Source: Lamellibrachia satsuma
Taxonomy: Eukaryota > Annelida > Polychaeta > Sabellida > Siboglinidae
Length of the DNA: 64,000 nt
NCBI GenBank assembly: GCA_033239005.1
Contig: BSQZ01000061.1
Span: 2,563,501-2,627,500 of the forward strand
Direction: 5' to 3'
The position numbers and the translations under genes were made by a program. Positions 1 to 13,303 of this stretch are shown here, one piece after another. Positions within the stretch are counted from its first letter, which is position 1. Every line of letters begins with the position of its first letter. The notes under the pieces were generated by a model. That model was not told the DNA's origin. It did not search any database and was given only the letters and a program-made list of their open reading frames with translations.

Positions 1-2179
1 TGATGGTTTCCGTCTAGAGCTTCACACGGTGGCTGGGGAGCAGGCAAACTAAAACTAACACAGACCAATTACTCAAATGTCACAGCACGCTTGCTTGGAA
101 CTACATTTCACAATCTATTTAAAGCACTCCTTTACTACATTACTAATGGATTTTTCCACAAAGTTCACAAAAGTCAGCATTGCATGTAGAATGACAGGTG
201 GTTTTTGTGACATTTCTTTGAAATTGATTGGCCCTTGATTGTTAATGTGATAAATTAAAAAGGTAGCTGTCACATTGGATATAGAAAGCAACCCCAGCTC
301 CCTGTGTCTATGCTTTTATTGTAGCATCTTGAAGGAATCGATATTTTGATCAGATAGGAATAAATAAAAATAAAGCTACTAAAACTGATGGCGTGTTGTG
401 ATGATTAAATACATTATTTATGTAACTTTTTGTTACGGTTTTACATGTTTGCATTTATTTTTCCAATAATAACTGTTTCAACGTTAATCTTCTCAGATGA
501 AAACAAGATTTTTTGTCACTTTCTATTGATGACAGGATCTGTTTGTGCATTATTAATGGGCTGAAATAAAAAATGGTAAATCCATGAATGTCGCTGCTCT
601 GATCAATGTTTGTTGATGTTAGGTCGATAAATAAGTAAAATACCAAATCAATATGAAAAAAACATGTTTACAAAGTATTAACAGTGTTACAATAATACAA
701 GTAACTCTGGTGATTTGTTTTGCTAATTATCGTTACTATTGATAGTTCAGTGTACTATCGATAGTATTGCTTTTGCATTGACTATTGCAATGAATTTATA
801 CTTTGATGTATTGTTACACCTTTAATGTTTTACCTCATCCTATCATAGGATGATCATAAAGACATGTTCCAAGGGATTCTAGAAATTCTAGAGTTATGTC
901 ATTTGCATAATCACTCAGTACCTGTCACCTGTATCGAAAGCGATCAACTCCAGAAACAGCAACGCTAATAATTGTACTGTGATTATTGCCAGTAATCACA
1001 TACATGTGGTGATAAATTATGTTCACAGAGTGGAGAATTTCATCCATCGTTCACATGTGTTCTAAAAACATGTTTGTGATGCATTGAATGTGACAGGAAA
1101 TGCAGTATTATTTGCTGTTTCTAAATTACACTAAGTCCTGCTGAAGACCCCCGGAACATGTTATGCGTAGAGTCACTGTAAACATGATACGAATGTGGCA
1201 TAGTATGTCATCCTTTTTGTTATAAGAACACAGGTATCTGACACGATCAGTAATGATTTTCTCTCTCTTTCTGCAGTAAGATGTTTTTCCATGTTTAATG
1301 ATAGCTGTGATACTGTAACAATCATGAATCAAGACACCATAATAGCCAAAGCCAGATGTTTGATAAAATTCCATGTTAAGTTGTAACATGTAAACTAACA
1401 ACATTATCATTGCATATTTGGGTAAATGTTCGATTTTGTCAGTCTCGCTTGGTTAAGTCAGTTTAAAAAAATTCTCGAATCTGTTCAGGGAGCGGTAACA
1501 TTGCAGGTTAAGTTGACTGAATATGTAAGATGTTGACCAGTGGTCACACAAAGTCAGTTAGTTCTCACTCTGAGATACCAGACATGGGTAAAGTGAAATT
1601 TGTCCTGATGTGAGAGGTGATGACTTTGTAAAAAATTTGTCCAAGTAATTATTATACCTGATTTGTGGTCCTTCAACTGCATCACTGAAGACAACCCCTG
1701 CAGTCCAGCTTGGGAGAATCGTTGTTTGTGCCACGTAGCTGTCATTATAATTTACAGCTGGTGGCAGCCTTATGAGAAGTGAAGCAATTAAGACACCTTT
1801 GTACCATGTTTACACAAAACATTTACAGGTTTTCTTTTGCAGAAATTACTGCAAGAAATGACAAATAATACAAGTGTACGTGTCCCATTCAACATTTAAG
1901 AAATATATTTCTGTTATGCTGGTCAGTTATGGATGTAATTCAGTTCGAAACCTGTCAAAGCCTGTCGTCGTCATCCAGTTTCATCACATCTTCATAGTCA
2001 GTATCATGAATGTGGGCAATCACCCTCACAGTTCCTCCACCTTCACAGTGTCTTCACCCTCACTGTGCCCATTTGTTGCGGTTGTATCTACAAAAGTTAT
2101 AATAAACTTAATTCTAAACTAGTATGTTTTGAGATACCATAGGCCACATTCTATAATAAATAGTATGTTTGGTAGCACA
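1..2179. other. AT-rich DNA without a recognised gene
   Basis: Only short open frames occur and none shows a domain, codon bias or splice-supported structure. A 14-bp perfect palindrome (TACTATCGATAGTA, 753-766) is the only distinct small structure noted. It contains TATCGATA, which in insects is the core of the DRE promoter element, but there is no gene start beside it. Confidence 0.5.
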
Positions 2180-2530
2180 TGAACACTGGTGTTTAGGAGG
2201 AGACAAGTGAACTCTCAGGTGTGTAGTAGAACGAATGAATGCTCAGGTGTGTAGGAGGACACAAGTGAACACTCAGATGTGTAGTAGGATGCAAATTAAC
2301 ACTCATGTGTGTAGGAGGACACAAGGGAACACTCGAGTGTGTAAGAGGATGCAAGTGAACACTCAAGTGTGTAGTAGGATGCAAGTGAACACTCAGGTGT
2401 GTACTTGGACACACGTGAACACTAGGGTGAGTAGGAGAATATAAGTGAACACTAGGGTGTGTAGTAGGATGCAAGTGAACCCACAGGTGTGTAGTAGGAT
2501 GCAAATTAACACTCAGGTGTGCAGGAGGAT
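2180..2530. repeat. Imperfect 30-bp minisatellite, about 11 copies
   Basis: The unit has the form gtgaacactcaggtgtgtag followed by gaggacacaa, with point differences between copies (gtaggaggac or gtagtaggat). Open frames on both strands here (PTTHLSVHLHP on the minus strand) simply read the repeat. Confidence 0.85.
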
Positions 2531-2744
2531 GCTGTAATTATCTCTTCTTGGAAGGACATTCTACACAGCCAATTAAGGCAAATGATTTGACAAGTCAGGC
2601 TCTTACCACCCTGCCACTACCTAGCTGCTGTCTAATTAACAACACAAAGCCCTATATGGCCGGAGTGACTGATTCTTGGCCAGCTAGTAAACAATATTCC
2701 CAACACCTATTGGCTAAGAATAAAAGTACTGTTGCAGGTTGTGT

Positions 2745-2835
2745 TTGTGGCAACATTGTGATATGTTTGTGGCGTCATTGTGATACGTTTGTGGCATCAT
2801 TGTGATACGTTTGTGGCATCATTGTGATATGTTTG
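2745..2835. repeat. Short 22-bp tandem repeat, about 4 copies
   Basis: Units of gtttgtggcatcattgtgat type are repeated head to tail, with small differences at each end. Confidence 0.7.
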
Positions 2836-5800
2836 TAATGCCTGAATCTGGTCATAAAATATTTTTAAATTATAATTTCCGAAAGGGGTTGTTTTGTTTA
2901 GGTTAATGTGTATGTTGTCAGTTTTATCATCTGCTGTCGTACAAATCAACAGACATTATTTATAACGTGTACGACACTTGTTGGCTAAGAATGCAGCCAT
3001 GGTTGTGGCACTCGCCAAACTGTAGATCTCCCTTCAAGATGCTCATGTTTTACAACAATATACTGTGTGTCACTTACAATGATATGTGTTCCTGAATAGC
3101 ATTCACACGTAGAACCTGCATGCATGCGTGCGTTCACATAAAACATCAGACATGCTCATATGTAAATCACTTGTACTAATGTGTGCAGTTAGCATATTTA
3201 ATAAAGATAGATCCACATGTGGCAGCAGACGTGTTGTAAATGCCTGCCAAGCTACAGGCCCTAATAAATATGAAATGATGTACTTGTGTCTTTCTCGGCC
3301 GTTGGTCACTGTGCACTATTTACATCAGCTCTCTACATAAATGAGACTGAGGGCAGGTCTATCCAGCAATGTTCGTGTAATTATACTACATTTTCAATTA
3401 ATAGACTATAAATAAATGGCAGATATGTTATCAGACACTGCGAAATAATGCTATCAGAAGCAGAACAGATAAAGTATGTTTATTCTTAGCACCTGCTGCA
3501 AATATCCAGTGTTTCTGTTTTGTTTTATTTTCTTGTTAGTAATCGGTTCCATTTTGTTTTAAAAAAACATATTTTGGAATTAGAATTAGCGTAGCATTGC
3601 ATGTGACTGGCTATCTGAGAGAAAGGACTTGCTAATTTAGTTTTGACTTCAAAATGATGTATCATGTTAACCATGACGTCTGTGCCTTCCATGAAAAGTG
3701 CACTAATCTTAATGCAGTTTGTTTTTTTAATTGGAATATGCTTTTGAAGCTGATTACTGTTAGTTTAAATTTCAAACTGAACATATTACTGCGAGTAACT
3801 TTATAAAGATTGCTTTGTTAAATGTTGATTCAACAAGCATTAATCAGTATTTGATATGATGGTATCCTTGCTAGCCAGGGGGGGTAGTACTGCTATTGGT
3901 CCATTTATCCCACGCAAAGTGTGGATGTTGACACTTAACAATTCTACTTTTGTCTTCCATTTCGCGTGTATTTCTGGGTGACCTACTTTTCACCCACAAG
4001 GGTCTACTAGAACGCTTGCACTGCAGTCTGGTCCAGTTCAATGGATGAGAGCTACATAGACCTTGATTGACCCAACATCATATTCTACTCTCCGTAAAAG
4101 TGCAAGTGGTGGTGCGATTCAGTGGTCATAGCTGCTTGACCATCCATCCTACTGGCCCCATGTCTTTGGGTCCATGCAGTAATGTCCTGCCATGCATTAG
4201 ACACAGACTACTTTTGATTGGTTAATGTGTTTCTAATTGACAGGTAATACTATATCTTACAGAGTACATGTAGCATCATTAAAAAGTGTTAACCAGCGTA
4301 GAATTGTGTAACAATATGTTTGTATTTGCAGCTGCATAAAATAGAACACTAATCACATACACTATAGCAGTTGTATATAGTAAAATACATCATTTTGATA
4401 GGTGTGGAGTACAAAATACAACATTTTCATAAATTCTGAGTCACTGAAGGTTTGGATGAAATATATATCGAACTATAGCAGAAACCAACTGGATCAGTGA
4501 ATGCTGTACTATGAGTTTAATCCTAAGACAACAGAGACAATGATGAAGCCAGCCATTTCAGTTGAAGACGTGTTACATGAAACATGTACGTTGTTGGCAT
4601 ATGTGGTTTAGTGGTTGAAATGATCCTCAGACTGGGGCTTAAGACAACTGTGATCACATATCAAATAAGCTGCCGTTATCAAGTACTGTGATGCCATTCA
4701 GTTATTATGTAATGACATGCTTATTTCACGTCCACAACTACAGAAATCAAGTAACATCTTGACGATGTGTGCACTTTACTTTCTGAAATGCACTCCAATG
4801 TTTGGGAAGTTCTATGTGACTGTGGCAATAGTTTTAATGATTGCTGTAATCACAATATCCCGCTGAAATGACCAATAGTTTACCAGTATTCTGTGACTGC
4901 TCGCAGATGAACATCTCAATCAGGTCCGTGGTTTCATTAATGTTATCATTCCCAACAGTTTTGAGGTTTCAGCTAATGGTGAAATTGTGGTCAGTTCACA
5001 GACAGTTGCATGGAGGTTTCTGTACCCCAGTGATGTGCACCAGGTGTGGACCTCTTAGAGCGGCTACTTCAGGTATTTTCTGGCAGTCGCAGGTGCCTCA
5101 CACTTCTAGCAATCACAGCACCCGGCTGGTAATCCATAGTGAAGTTGTCAGTGTCGGATTACCAAGGGCAGATGGTGGTGTTGTTGCTGTCATGTCTTCT
5201 TGATCAGACCGGCCTGGTTCTGGCTGGGAGGATGAACTGGGATAGGGGCATGGCAATGGGGGGACCCAGGGGAAATCTCTCAAAGGTGCACTGACCACAC
5301 AGGTGAGTTGCAACTGTAATCTATCCCTTCAGTCTGTCGAACAGGTTGTAGGCATGGAGCAGTGGGAGAGAGCTAGGACTGGAGGGAAGTTTACAGGGAG
5401 GCAACTGTGACAGATGGTCTGAGTTTGCGTTGTTGTTTACTCGCACCCAGTGTCATCAGAGATTCTCCGTGGTTATCACTCAGATTTGGGGAGGAAATGT
5501 AAGGCTGTATTACTGTTTTGTTTATGTACTTATTGCACATGAGCGAACAAAGTCAATTTTTTCACAATAAACATTGTGCAGCGTTCTTTGCACAGCCAGC
5601 TTGTCAATAACGGTTAAATTCTCCTGATGGCAGATATGGGAACGCAATGTTGTAACATCTTCAGTCACTGTTGGCATTTGACCACTGTGTGTGAGACCTG
5701 CCATGTGGGTCCTGCTCTGGTTCAAGGGGACCCCCCTGTGGGATCAGTCAACACTGGCTGACAACTAAAAAAAAACCAGGGAAACAGGACAATTCCTGGG

Positions 5801-6527
5801 CAGTGATTAAGTAAAATATTTGTATCTAAAAATGACGTTCTTGACAATACAAAAATAACCATGGAAAATGAAAGTGCACAAGGAGTTGTTTTGAGTAATA
5901 CTTGTGATCACACATACAGATAGGGTAGTTTCTACTTGTATTTCAATTTAATGCACGTTTACAAGGCTGCCACAGGTCTGTGGTAGAAACTGTTTCTTCT
6001 GTTGACCCAAACTACAGAAATGATTCAGTGCAGTAAAGTGGTAGAGCCATTTAGCAGAGACTAACCCCTGCTGTGACATCACACCCTGTAGTCTCACCCT
6101 ATTAGCCACTGCCCTGACTCCTAGACAGTGGGAGGCAACCCAGCTGAACAAGGTGTCTTCACTGCCCACTGTATGTTGTCAGTGATCTATGCAGCACATT
6201 CACCTTAATGTTCTGTTTTGAAAATCCAAATGTCAGACTAGCAGCACCAGTGCCACTGACTGAGGCAAGACCCTTTGAAGTAGTGCAGTGTGCTCAACAC
6301 TTGACATTTGGCAGTGCACACTTACTGTGTCAAACTTGGGATGCATGCAAATCACTACAAGTCTGAACAACTGGCCCGAGTCGAAACAACTGGCCCGGCA
6401 GTCACACCTCATACATGTAGGTCTTGACTGTCTTCACAGGGCAGCCACTTTTAACATTCTTACTGTAGCATGGTAGGGTGAATTGTTAGATTTTTTTATT
6501 GTTTTTATTCACAAGAAGGCAGTACCT
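2836..6527. other. Non-coding DNA, nothing recognised
   Basis: Several short frames (such as 4868-5203 +) lack any recognisable domain. The stretch 3870-4220 is less AT-rich than its surroundings and could be an old transposon remnant, but no ends or coding signal were found. Confidence 0.4.
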
Positions 6528-7836
6528 ATGCTTGATTCAAAGCTAGTGAAGTCTCATGGTTTTTAGTGGGAATGAGAGATGCTCAGGGCTTGATTCAAAG
6601 CTAGTGAAGTCTCGTGGTTTTTAGTGGGAGAGAGAGATGCTCAGGGCTTGATTCAAAGCTAGTGAAGTCTCGTGGTTTTTAGTGGGAGAGAGAGATGCTC
6701 AGGGCTTGATTCAAAGCTAGTGAAGTCTCATGGTTTTTAGTGGGAGAGAGAGATGCTCAGGGCTTGATTCAAAGCTAGTGAAGTCTCGTGGTTTTTAGTG
6801 GGAGAGAGAGATGCTCAGGGCTTGATTCAAAGCTAGTGAAGTCTCGTGGTTTTTAGTGGGAGAGAGAGATGCTCAGGGCTTGATTCAAAGCTAGTGAAGT
6901 CTCGTGGTTTTTAGTGGGAGAGAGAGAGAGATGCTCAGGGCTTGATTCAAAGCTAGTGAAGTCTCGTGGTTTTAGTGGGAGAGAGAGAGATGCTCAGGGC
7001 TTGATTCAATGCTACTGAAGTGCTCTGAAGTCTGGTGGTTTTAGTGGGAGAGAGAGATGCTCAGGGCTTGATTCAAAGCTAGTGAAGTCTCGTGGTTTTT
7101 AGTGGGAGAGAGAGAGAGATGCTCAGGGCTTGATTCAAAGCTAGTGAAGTCTCATGGTTTTTAGTGGGAGAGAGATGCTCAGGGCTTGATTCAAAGCTAG
7201 TGAAGTCTCATGGTTTTAGTGGGAGAGAGAGATGCTCAGGGCTTGATTCAATGCTAGTGAAGTCTCATGGTTTTAGTGGGAGAGAGAGATGCTCAGGGCT
7301 TGATTCAAAGCTAGTGAAGTCTCATGGTTTTAGTGGGAGAGAGAGATGCTCAGGGCTTGATTCAAAGCTAGTGGAGTCTCATGGTTTTAGTGGGAGAGAG
7401 AGATGCTCAGGGCTTGATTCAAAGCTAGTGAAGTCTCATGGTTTTAGTGGGAGAGAGAGATGCTCAGGGCTTGATTCAAAGCTAGTGTAGTCTCATGGTT
7501 TTAGTGGGAGAGAGAGATGCTCAGGGCTTGATTCAAAGCTAGTGAAGTCTCATGGTTTTACTAGTGGAGTCTCATGGTTTTAGTGCGAGAGAGAGATGCT
7601 CAGGGCTTGATTCAAAGCTAGTGGAGTCTCATGGTTTTAGTGGGAGAGAGAGATGCTCAGGGCTTGATTCAAAGCTAGTGGAGTCTCATGGTTTTAGTGG
7701 GAGAGAGAGATGCTCAGGGCTTGATTCAAAGCTAGTGTAGTCTCATGGTTTTAGTGGGAGAGAGAGATGATCAGGGCTTGATTCAAAGATAGTGAAGTCT
7801 CATGGTTTTAGTGGGAGAGAGAGATGCTCAGGGCTG
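6528..7836. repeat. 57- to 62-bp minisatellite, about 22 copies
   Basis: Unit: atgctcagggcttgattcaa, then agctagtgaagtctcatggt, then ttttagtgggagagagag. Copies in the left half mostly carry gtctcgtggttttt (five T) and variable (GA)n; copies in the right half carry gtctcatggtttt (four T) and are exactly 57 bp. Because 57 is divisible by 3, the right half gives open frames with a 19-residue repeat (ERCSGLDSKLVKSHGFSGR). I read this as a by-product, not a gene. The array has two homogenised domains, which suggests separate expansions. Confidence 0.9.
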
Positions 7837-7915
7837 GGAGCAGGGGTTACATGTATGTGGACCATGGTTTATTCTAAACTGTAGTAAGATGTTGTTTTTA
7901 TGTTGATCTATTTAA

Positions 7916-8955
7916 AGAGTAAGAAAATCTATTCAACAAATCAGCATCCCGGTCAGTGAATACATCCTCGTTGTATGCACCGACTTTAAAAGACTTTAAA
8001 CCTCGTTTGGTTTTAGGTAAGCACATTTTGTTGATTATGCATAGGTTTGATTTAATAAAACGTGGTAATTCTTTACTTGATTTTATATTCTTGTCTGGAG
8101 CAGCGTCAAAATGCGTACAGTTTTTAAGCTAATCCACCTAACCTACTTGGACTGTCCCTTATTCAAAATTGAATTAGGGAACAGTACCAAAGTAGCACTG
8201 AGCAGAAGAAAGGTAAGGTATATGAATCATAGTGTGATAGTATAATTTCATCACAGATACATGTCTATAATGAATGGAAACAATTTTCTACCTTCACAAT
8301 CTGTTAAATATCAAGATACCCATGTTTGATTCCAGTGCATTCTTAGGGCATGTCAGTGTTTGTGTACAGCTTAGCTGACTTCACTCTCCCTTCACCATAC
8401 AATAGTCTCTCAGTTCACCATACAATAGGCTACACCAGGATTTATTGTGACTTCTCCATACAATAGGCTATACCATGGTTCATTGTGACTTCTCCATACT
8501 ACTACACCAGGATTGACCTTGACGTAACCATGAATGATGACTTCACCATACAATAGGCTACACCAAGATTGACTGATTTCACCATATATTAGGCTACACC
8601 AGGATTCATTGTGACTTCTCCATACAATTGGCTACTACACCAGGTTTGACTGTGACTTCAGCATGAATGATGACTTCACCATACAATGGGCTACACCAAG
8701 ATTGACTGATTTCACCATACAGTAGGCTACACCAGGGTTCACAGTGACTTCACCATACAGATGGCACAGTGACTTCGTGCTTGACCCATACTGTCTTGGG
8801 TTTGTTCAGTTAATGAAGCTATACCACAAATTTTATTAAAGGAGTAATTTCATTTTGATGTTTTTCTCAACCAAGGCAACACTTTTAAGTCTGTGCATGC
8901 ATGGAGGATGTATTCATTGACCAGGATGCTGATTTGTTGAATATATTTTCTTACT
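7916..8955. mobile_element. Long inverted-repeat element (MITE-like), about 1 kb
   Basis: The arm at 7918-7994 is found again in reverse complement at 8883-8955 with about 90% identity (shared core caacaaatcagcatcc and gaatacatcctc). TTAA occurs just outside both arms (7912-7915 and 8955-8958), but the arms start 3 nt out of register with it, so a TTAA target duplication is possible, not proven. No transposase frame lies inside. It could fold into a large hairpin if transcribed. Confidence 0.6.
8388..8765. repeat. Degenerate tandem repeat inside the inverted-repeat element
   Basis: Phrases such as ttcaccatacaataggctac and accaggattcattgtgactt recur with substitutions and variable spacing, forming an old, poorly conserved tandem array in the centre of the inverted-repeat element. 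Confidence 0.6.
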
Positions 8956-8958
8956 TAA

Positions 8959-10332
8959 GACTACGTGCATATTGCAAATCAAAAAGCACAGCCAACAACT
9001 GTCATCATTAAGTTATTCAAACATTAAAATAAAATGTAAGATACTAAAGAAAAACACAAGAAATGCAAAATAAGTGAAGAAGCGCCAATAAATGGCTACC
9101 AAGACACTGCCCACCGCCGGTTCTTATATCCAAGCAGTAGTGTCAATGTGCATTAATACCCATTTCACTGTTGTTGGAATTAATTTGTCCTGCAAAACGC
9201 GATGACAACCTTGTCGTTAAGGACAACTGTGTTTGAATATTTTCTTGCTGTCCGGGTTGTAGGTAGTCTCTGATATTTTGCCATTATTGCTTAATTATCT
9301 ATAGAAGTTAGTGCTTTGAAGAACTCATCCATTGGAATGACTTGAAGGACCATGCAGTGTGCAGACGGTTGCTACAGATACACAAGGTAGAATCCTCCAT
9401 GTGCAGACTTCTTGGATAGAAATGAAGCATAATTCTAGGAATTGTTCGTACTTTTCCTCTTGGGATTGTTATTGCAGACATACCCAGATACCGGTTGTCA
9501 CTTGGCGCTGTGATCAATGTGTCATCTTATCTCCGTTGTTTCTCTCACCGTGAACTGTGACATTTCGTGCCAGCGACAGGATGGCTCTCATATTGGACTG
9601 TGTAATTAACTTTGAATACAGATGTTTCTAGCAGGAATTCTTCAGATCTTTTTTCCTTTTCGTCTTTGTCCATCTTCTTTTTTCCATGGCAAATCAGCAA
9701 AAGTCGCTGCTCGTATTTCATTAACGTTCGGCCCTGACATGTGTCTCGATTGAGAAAAAGGGTTTTGCAAATCATTGGATATAATTTTTATTAATTTTAC
9801 TTGTGCACTCAAGCAGAACCGTTAATAACTGCTGTACAATTTACCTTCAAACTTTACATGATTATGTATATATCAGAATGGAAAGAACTTTGTATAATGT
9901 TAAATCCCATACAAAACAAACATTTAAATAAAAAATCCTTTAATTTGTTCAAGTGAAGTTCTTCATTTTTGCCATAGTCATTACGTGACCAAAGTAGGGA
10001 AATGTGGGGCTGGTTGTAACAATTTTAGCATTATGTCATTTGTAGGAGATGGTAAGGAAACAGAAAATATCATTATGTTAAATTGGAAAGAAATATCTCC
10101 ATTATGAGATTCATTAATTGATTTAAATAAAATATTTACCCGTGTCTCATTTACGAGTCAACTGGAAATTGATGAAACATCGGGGTCAGTTGTAACATCA
10201 ATTGTTGCATGATAAATGGGGCAAATTAACAAAGTATCAGTGATACATGATGATTATATGCAGCTAGACTGCACATGTGAGACAAGTTCTGCCTGTTTAT
10301 GTCTCGCTACCACACAGAGTTTGTGATCAAAC
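8959..10332. other. Non-coding DNA, nothing recognised
   Basis: Two opposed short frames around 9308-9775 show no family resemblance or splice support. The rest is AT-rich. Confidence 0.4.
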
Positions 10333-10416
10333 CAGCAAGGGGTATACATGTCAATAGATACAGCAAGGGGTATACATGTCAATAGATACAGCAAGGGGTA
10401 TACATGTCAATAGATA
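10333..10416. repeat. 28-bp direct repeat, three perfect copies
   Basis: The unit agcaaggggtatacatgtca plus atagatac occurs at 10333, 10361 and 10389 without change, so the triplication is recent. Confidence 0.9.
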
Positions 10417-10740
10417 CAGGGAAGCTGAAGCTATTTGTACATCTCTGTCTTAGTTCCTTGCAGCTGATGTTGTTGTGGCAATGCCCTGACTGGAATGGCA
10501 ACATTGCTGTAATGATGAAAAATAAAAAGCACACACTAAAAATGTTTCACCACATTGCAAAAAAACGTTGGACTATTCTCTTTAGGCACTATAGTCCGCT
10601 TAAAGACTGATCTCAAAGACTTGATATTATATGAAATCCTCAAACAATTAAAAAAAATTGTAATATGATAGACCGTGAGGGCACAATAGTGACCCCTGAC
10701 GAATGAATCACAACTGTTGCTGCTTGGCCAACTGTTAAAA

Positions 10741-12567
10741 CCTGCCCCTGTTACTTCTAGCCCCAGCCTCCCTATATAGTAAGGCTGTTACTTCTAGCCC
10801 CAGCCTCCTCTATATAGTAAGGCTGTTACTTCTAGCCCCAGCCTCCTCTATATAGTAAGGCTGTTACTTCTAGCCCCAGCCTCCTCTATATAGTAAGGCT
10901 GTTACTTCTAGCCCCAGCCTCCTATATATACTAAGGCTGTTACTTCTAGCCCCAGCCTCCTCTATATAGTAAGGCTGTTACTTCTAGCCCCAGCCTCCTC
11001 TATATAGTAAGGCTGTTACTTCTAGACCCAGCCTCCTCTATATAGTAAGGCTGTTACTTCTAGACCCAGCCTCCTCTATATAGTAAGGCTGTTACTTCTA
11101 GACCCAGCCTCCTCTATATAGTAAGGCTGTTACTTCTAGACCCAGCCTCCCCTATATAGTAAGGCTGTTACTTCTAGCCCCAGCCTCCTCTATATAGTAA
11201 GGCTGTTACTTCTAGACCCAGCCTCCTGTATATAGTAAGGCTGTTACTTCTAGACCCAGCCTCCCCTATATAGTAAGGCTGTTACTTCTAGCCCCAGCCT
11301 CCTCTATATAGTAAGGCTGTTACTTCTAGCCCCAGCCTCCTCTATATAGTAAGGCTGTTACTTCTAGACCCAGCCTCCTCTATAGTGTAAGGCTGTCACT
11401 TCTAGCCCCAGCCTCCTATATATATTAAGGCTGTTACTTCTAGACCCAGCCTCCTCTATATAGTAAGGCTGTTACTTCTAGACCCAGCCTCCCCTATATA
11501 GTAAGGCTGTTACTTCTAGCCCCAGCCTCCTCTATAGTGTAAGGCTGTTACTTCTAGCCCCAGCCTCCTATATATATTAAGGCTGTTACTTCTAGCCCCA
11601 GCCTCCTCTATATAGTAAGGCTGTCACTTCTAGCCCCAGCCTCCTATATATATTAAGGCTGTTACTTCTAGCCCCAGCCTCCTCTATATAGTAAGGCTGT
11701 TACTTCTAGCCCCAGCCTCCTCTATATAGTAAGGCTGTTACTTCTAGACCCAGCCTCCTCTATAGTGTAAGGCTGTCACTTCTTGCCCCAGCCTCCTATA
11801 TATATTAAGGCTGTTACTTCTAGCCCCAGCCTCCTCTATATAGTAAGGCTGTCACTTCTAGACCCAGCCTCCTCTATATTGTAAGGCTGTCACTTCTAGC
11901 CCCAGCCTCCCCTATATAGTAAGGCTGTTACTTCTAGCCCCAGCCTCCTCTGTATAGTAAGTCTGTTACTTCTAGCCCCAGCCTCCCCTATATAGTAAGG
12001 CTGTTACTTCTAGCCCCAGCCTCCCCTATATAGTAAGGCTGTCACTTCTAGCCCCAGCCTCCCCTATATAGTAAGGCTGTCACTTCTAGACCCAGCCTCC
12101 TCTATATAGTAAGGCTGTCACTTCTAGCCCCAGCCGCCCCTATATAGTAAGGCTGTTACTTCTAGCCCCAGCCTCCCCTATATAGTAAGGCTGTTACTTC
12201 TAGCCCCAGCCTCCCCTATATAGTAAGGCTGTTACTTCTAGACCCAGCTTCCTCTATAGTGTAAGGCTGTTACTTCTAGCCCCAGCCTCCCATATATAGT
12301 AAGGCTGTCACTTCTAGCCCCAGCCTCCCAATATAGTAAGGCTGTTACTTCTAGCCCCAGCCTCCTCTATAGTGTAAGGCTGTCACTTCTTGCCCCAGCC
12401 TCCCCTAAATAGTAAGGCTGTTACTTCTAGACCCAGCTTCCTCTATATAGTAAGGCTGTTACTTCTAGCCCCAGCCTCTTCTATAGTGTAAGGCTGTCAC
12501 TTCTTGCCCCAGCCTCCCCTATATAGTAAGGCTGTCACTTCTTACCCCAGCCTCCCCTATATAGTAA
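10741..12567. repeat. 38-bp minisatellite, about 48 copies
   Basis: Unit ggctgttacttctagcccca followed by gcctcctctatatagtaa. Variants (agcccc/agaccc; ctatatagtaa/ctatagtgtaa/tatatattaa; gttact/gtcact) are interspersed, as expected from unequal exchange. Stop codons prevent long frames. Confidence 0.95.
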
Positions 12568-13136
12568 AGAAAAGCGTGTTAGCAACACATTAAAGTTCAC
12601 TTTATGCATTTTATTGACTATCTTTACCTGAAATATGCAATTCTTACTAAATGATAAACAGTTGAAAATAATTATCATTTATGTATATCAGCTAAATGCT
12701 GACCATAGCATTAACTGGATCTGCTTTATATAGTAGTCATTTATCAGTCTGACAGGAACAGTGATGGGGTAGCGTCATCAGTCTCGTTACAATAAATCAG
12801 TTTCACCTTAATTTAAAACAAGTTATTCATAGCAGTTTCACAGAAAACCCAGATATATATCAAGTCATGTCAGTTAATCCTCCTATTGTGGCTTCTTAAT
12901 GCTTATGTTGCGGTCACTTGGCAAGGGTTGGTTTAATTTACACACATGATGTTAGAAAATCATATTCTAATTCCCAGAAAAGTCGATCTAAATTAATGAA
13001 ATAATTTAAAATATACACCGATGGACTTATTCTGTAACCCGGGACCCGAGCACTTGCCGGGAACTGCCGAGTAGTGGGCCGAAGAAGCCGTGACGTCACG
13101 CGTGGAGAACATCGCTACCACAACATTGCCACCACT
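12568..13136. other. Non-coding stretch with a CRE-like site before a broken exon
   Basis: AT-rich until about 13,030, then a short GC-rich island with a perfect TGACGTCA palindrome (13091-13098; the CREB/ATF consensus) 39 bp before the ATG of the following fragment. This resembles a promoter. A second TGACGTCA occurs at about 13,323. Confidence 0.35.
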
Positions 13137-13303
13137 ATGGAATCTACCAGTAGTGAGTCATGTTTTAGCGATGACAAAGCTGTTTCGGAATATTTTTTTT
13201 GCCAACAATACTAGACAGTCGTGATGTTAGGCCTTATATGTTCGAGCCACCAGACTGTGAAAATGTAAATCTTCCCGAAATCCTGCTGGAACGTAGGTCG
13301 TAG
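13137..13303 (+). pseudogene. Broken first-exon-like fragment with an RPYMFEP motif
   Basis: The frame from ATG 13137 starts MESTSSESCFSDD and stops at the codon TAG soon after a run of eight T. In another frame, from about 13208 to the stop at 13301-13303, the sequence reads RDVRPYMFEPPDCENVNLPE. The two parts would be joined by a single-base change in the T run, so it looks like one exon with a frameshift. From memory, invertebrate genomes carry large sets of uncharacterised proteins (often auto-named 'P2X purinoceptor 7-like') whose N-terminus is Ser/Asp-rich and then has a P-Y-x-F-E-P motif; this fragment fits that pattern. A possible donor (GTAGGT) lies at 13293. No downstream exon was found, so this is probably a stranded copy. 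The match was not checked by search. Confidence 0.45.

Noticed and set aside
4597..4660. tRNA-like sequence (tagtggttgaaatgatcctc)
   Set aside because: A-box and anticodon-arm resemblance but no B box and no closing acceptor stem.
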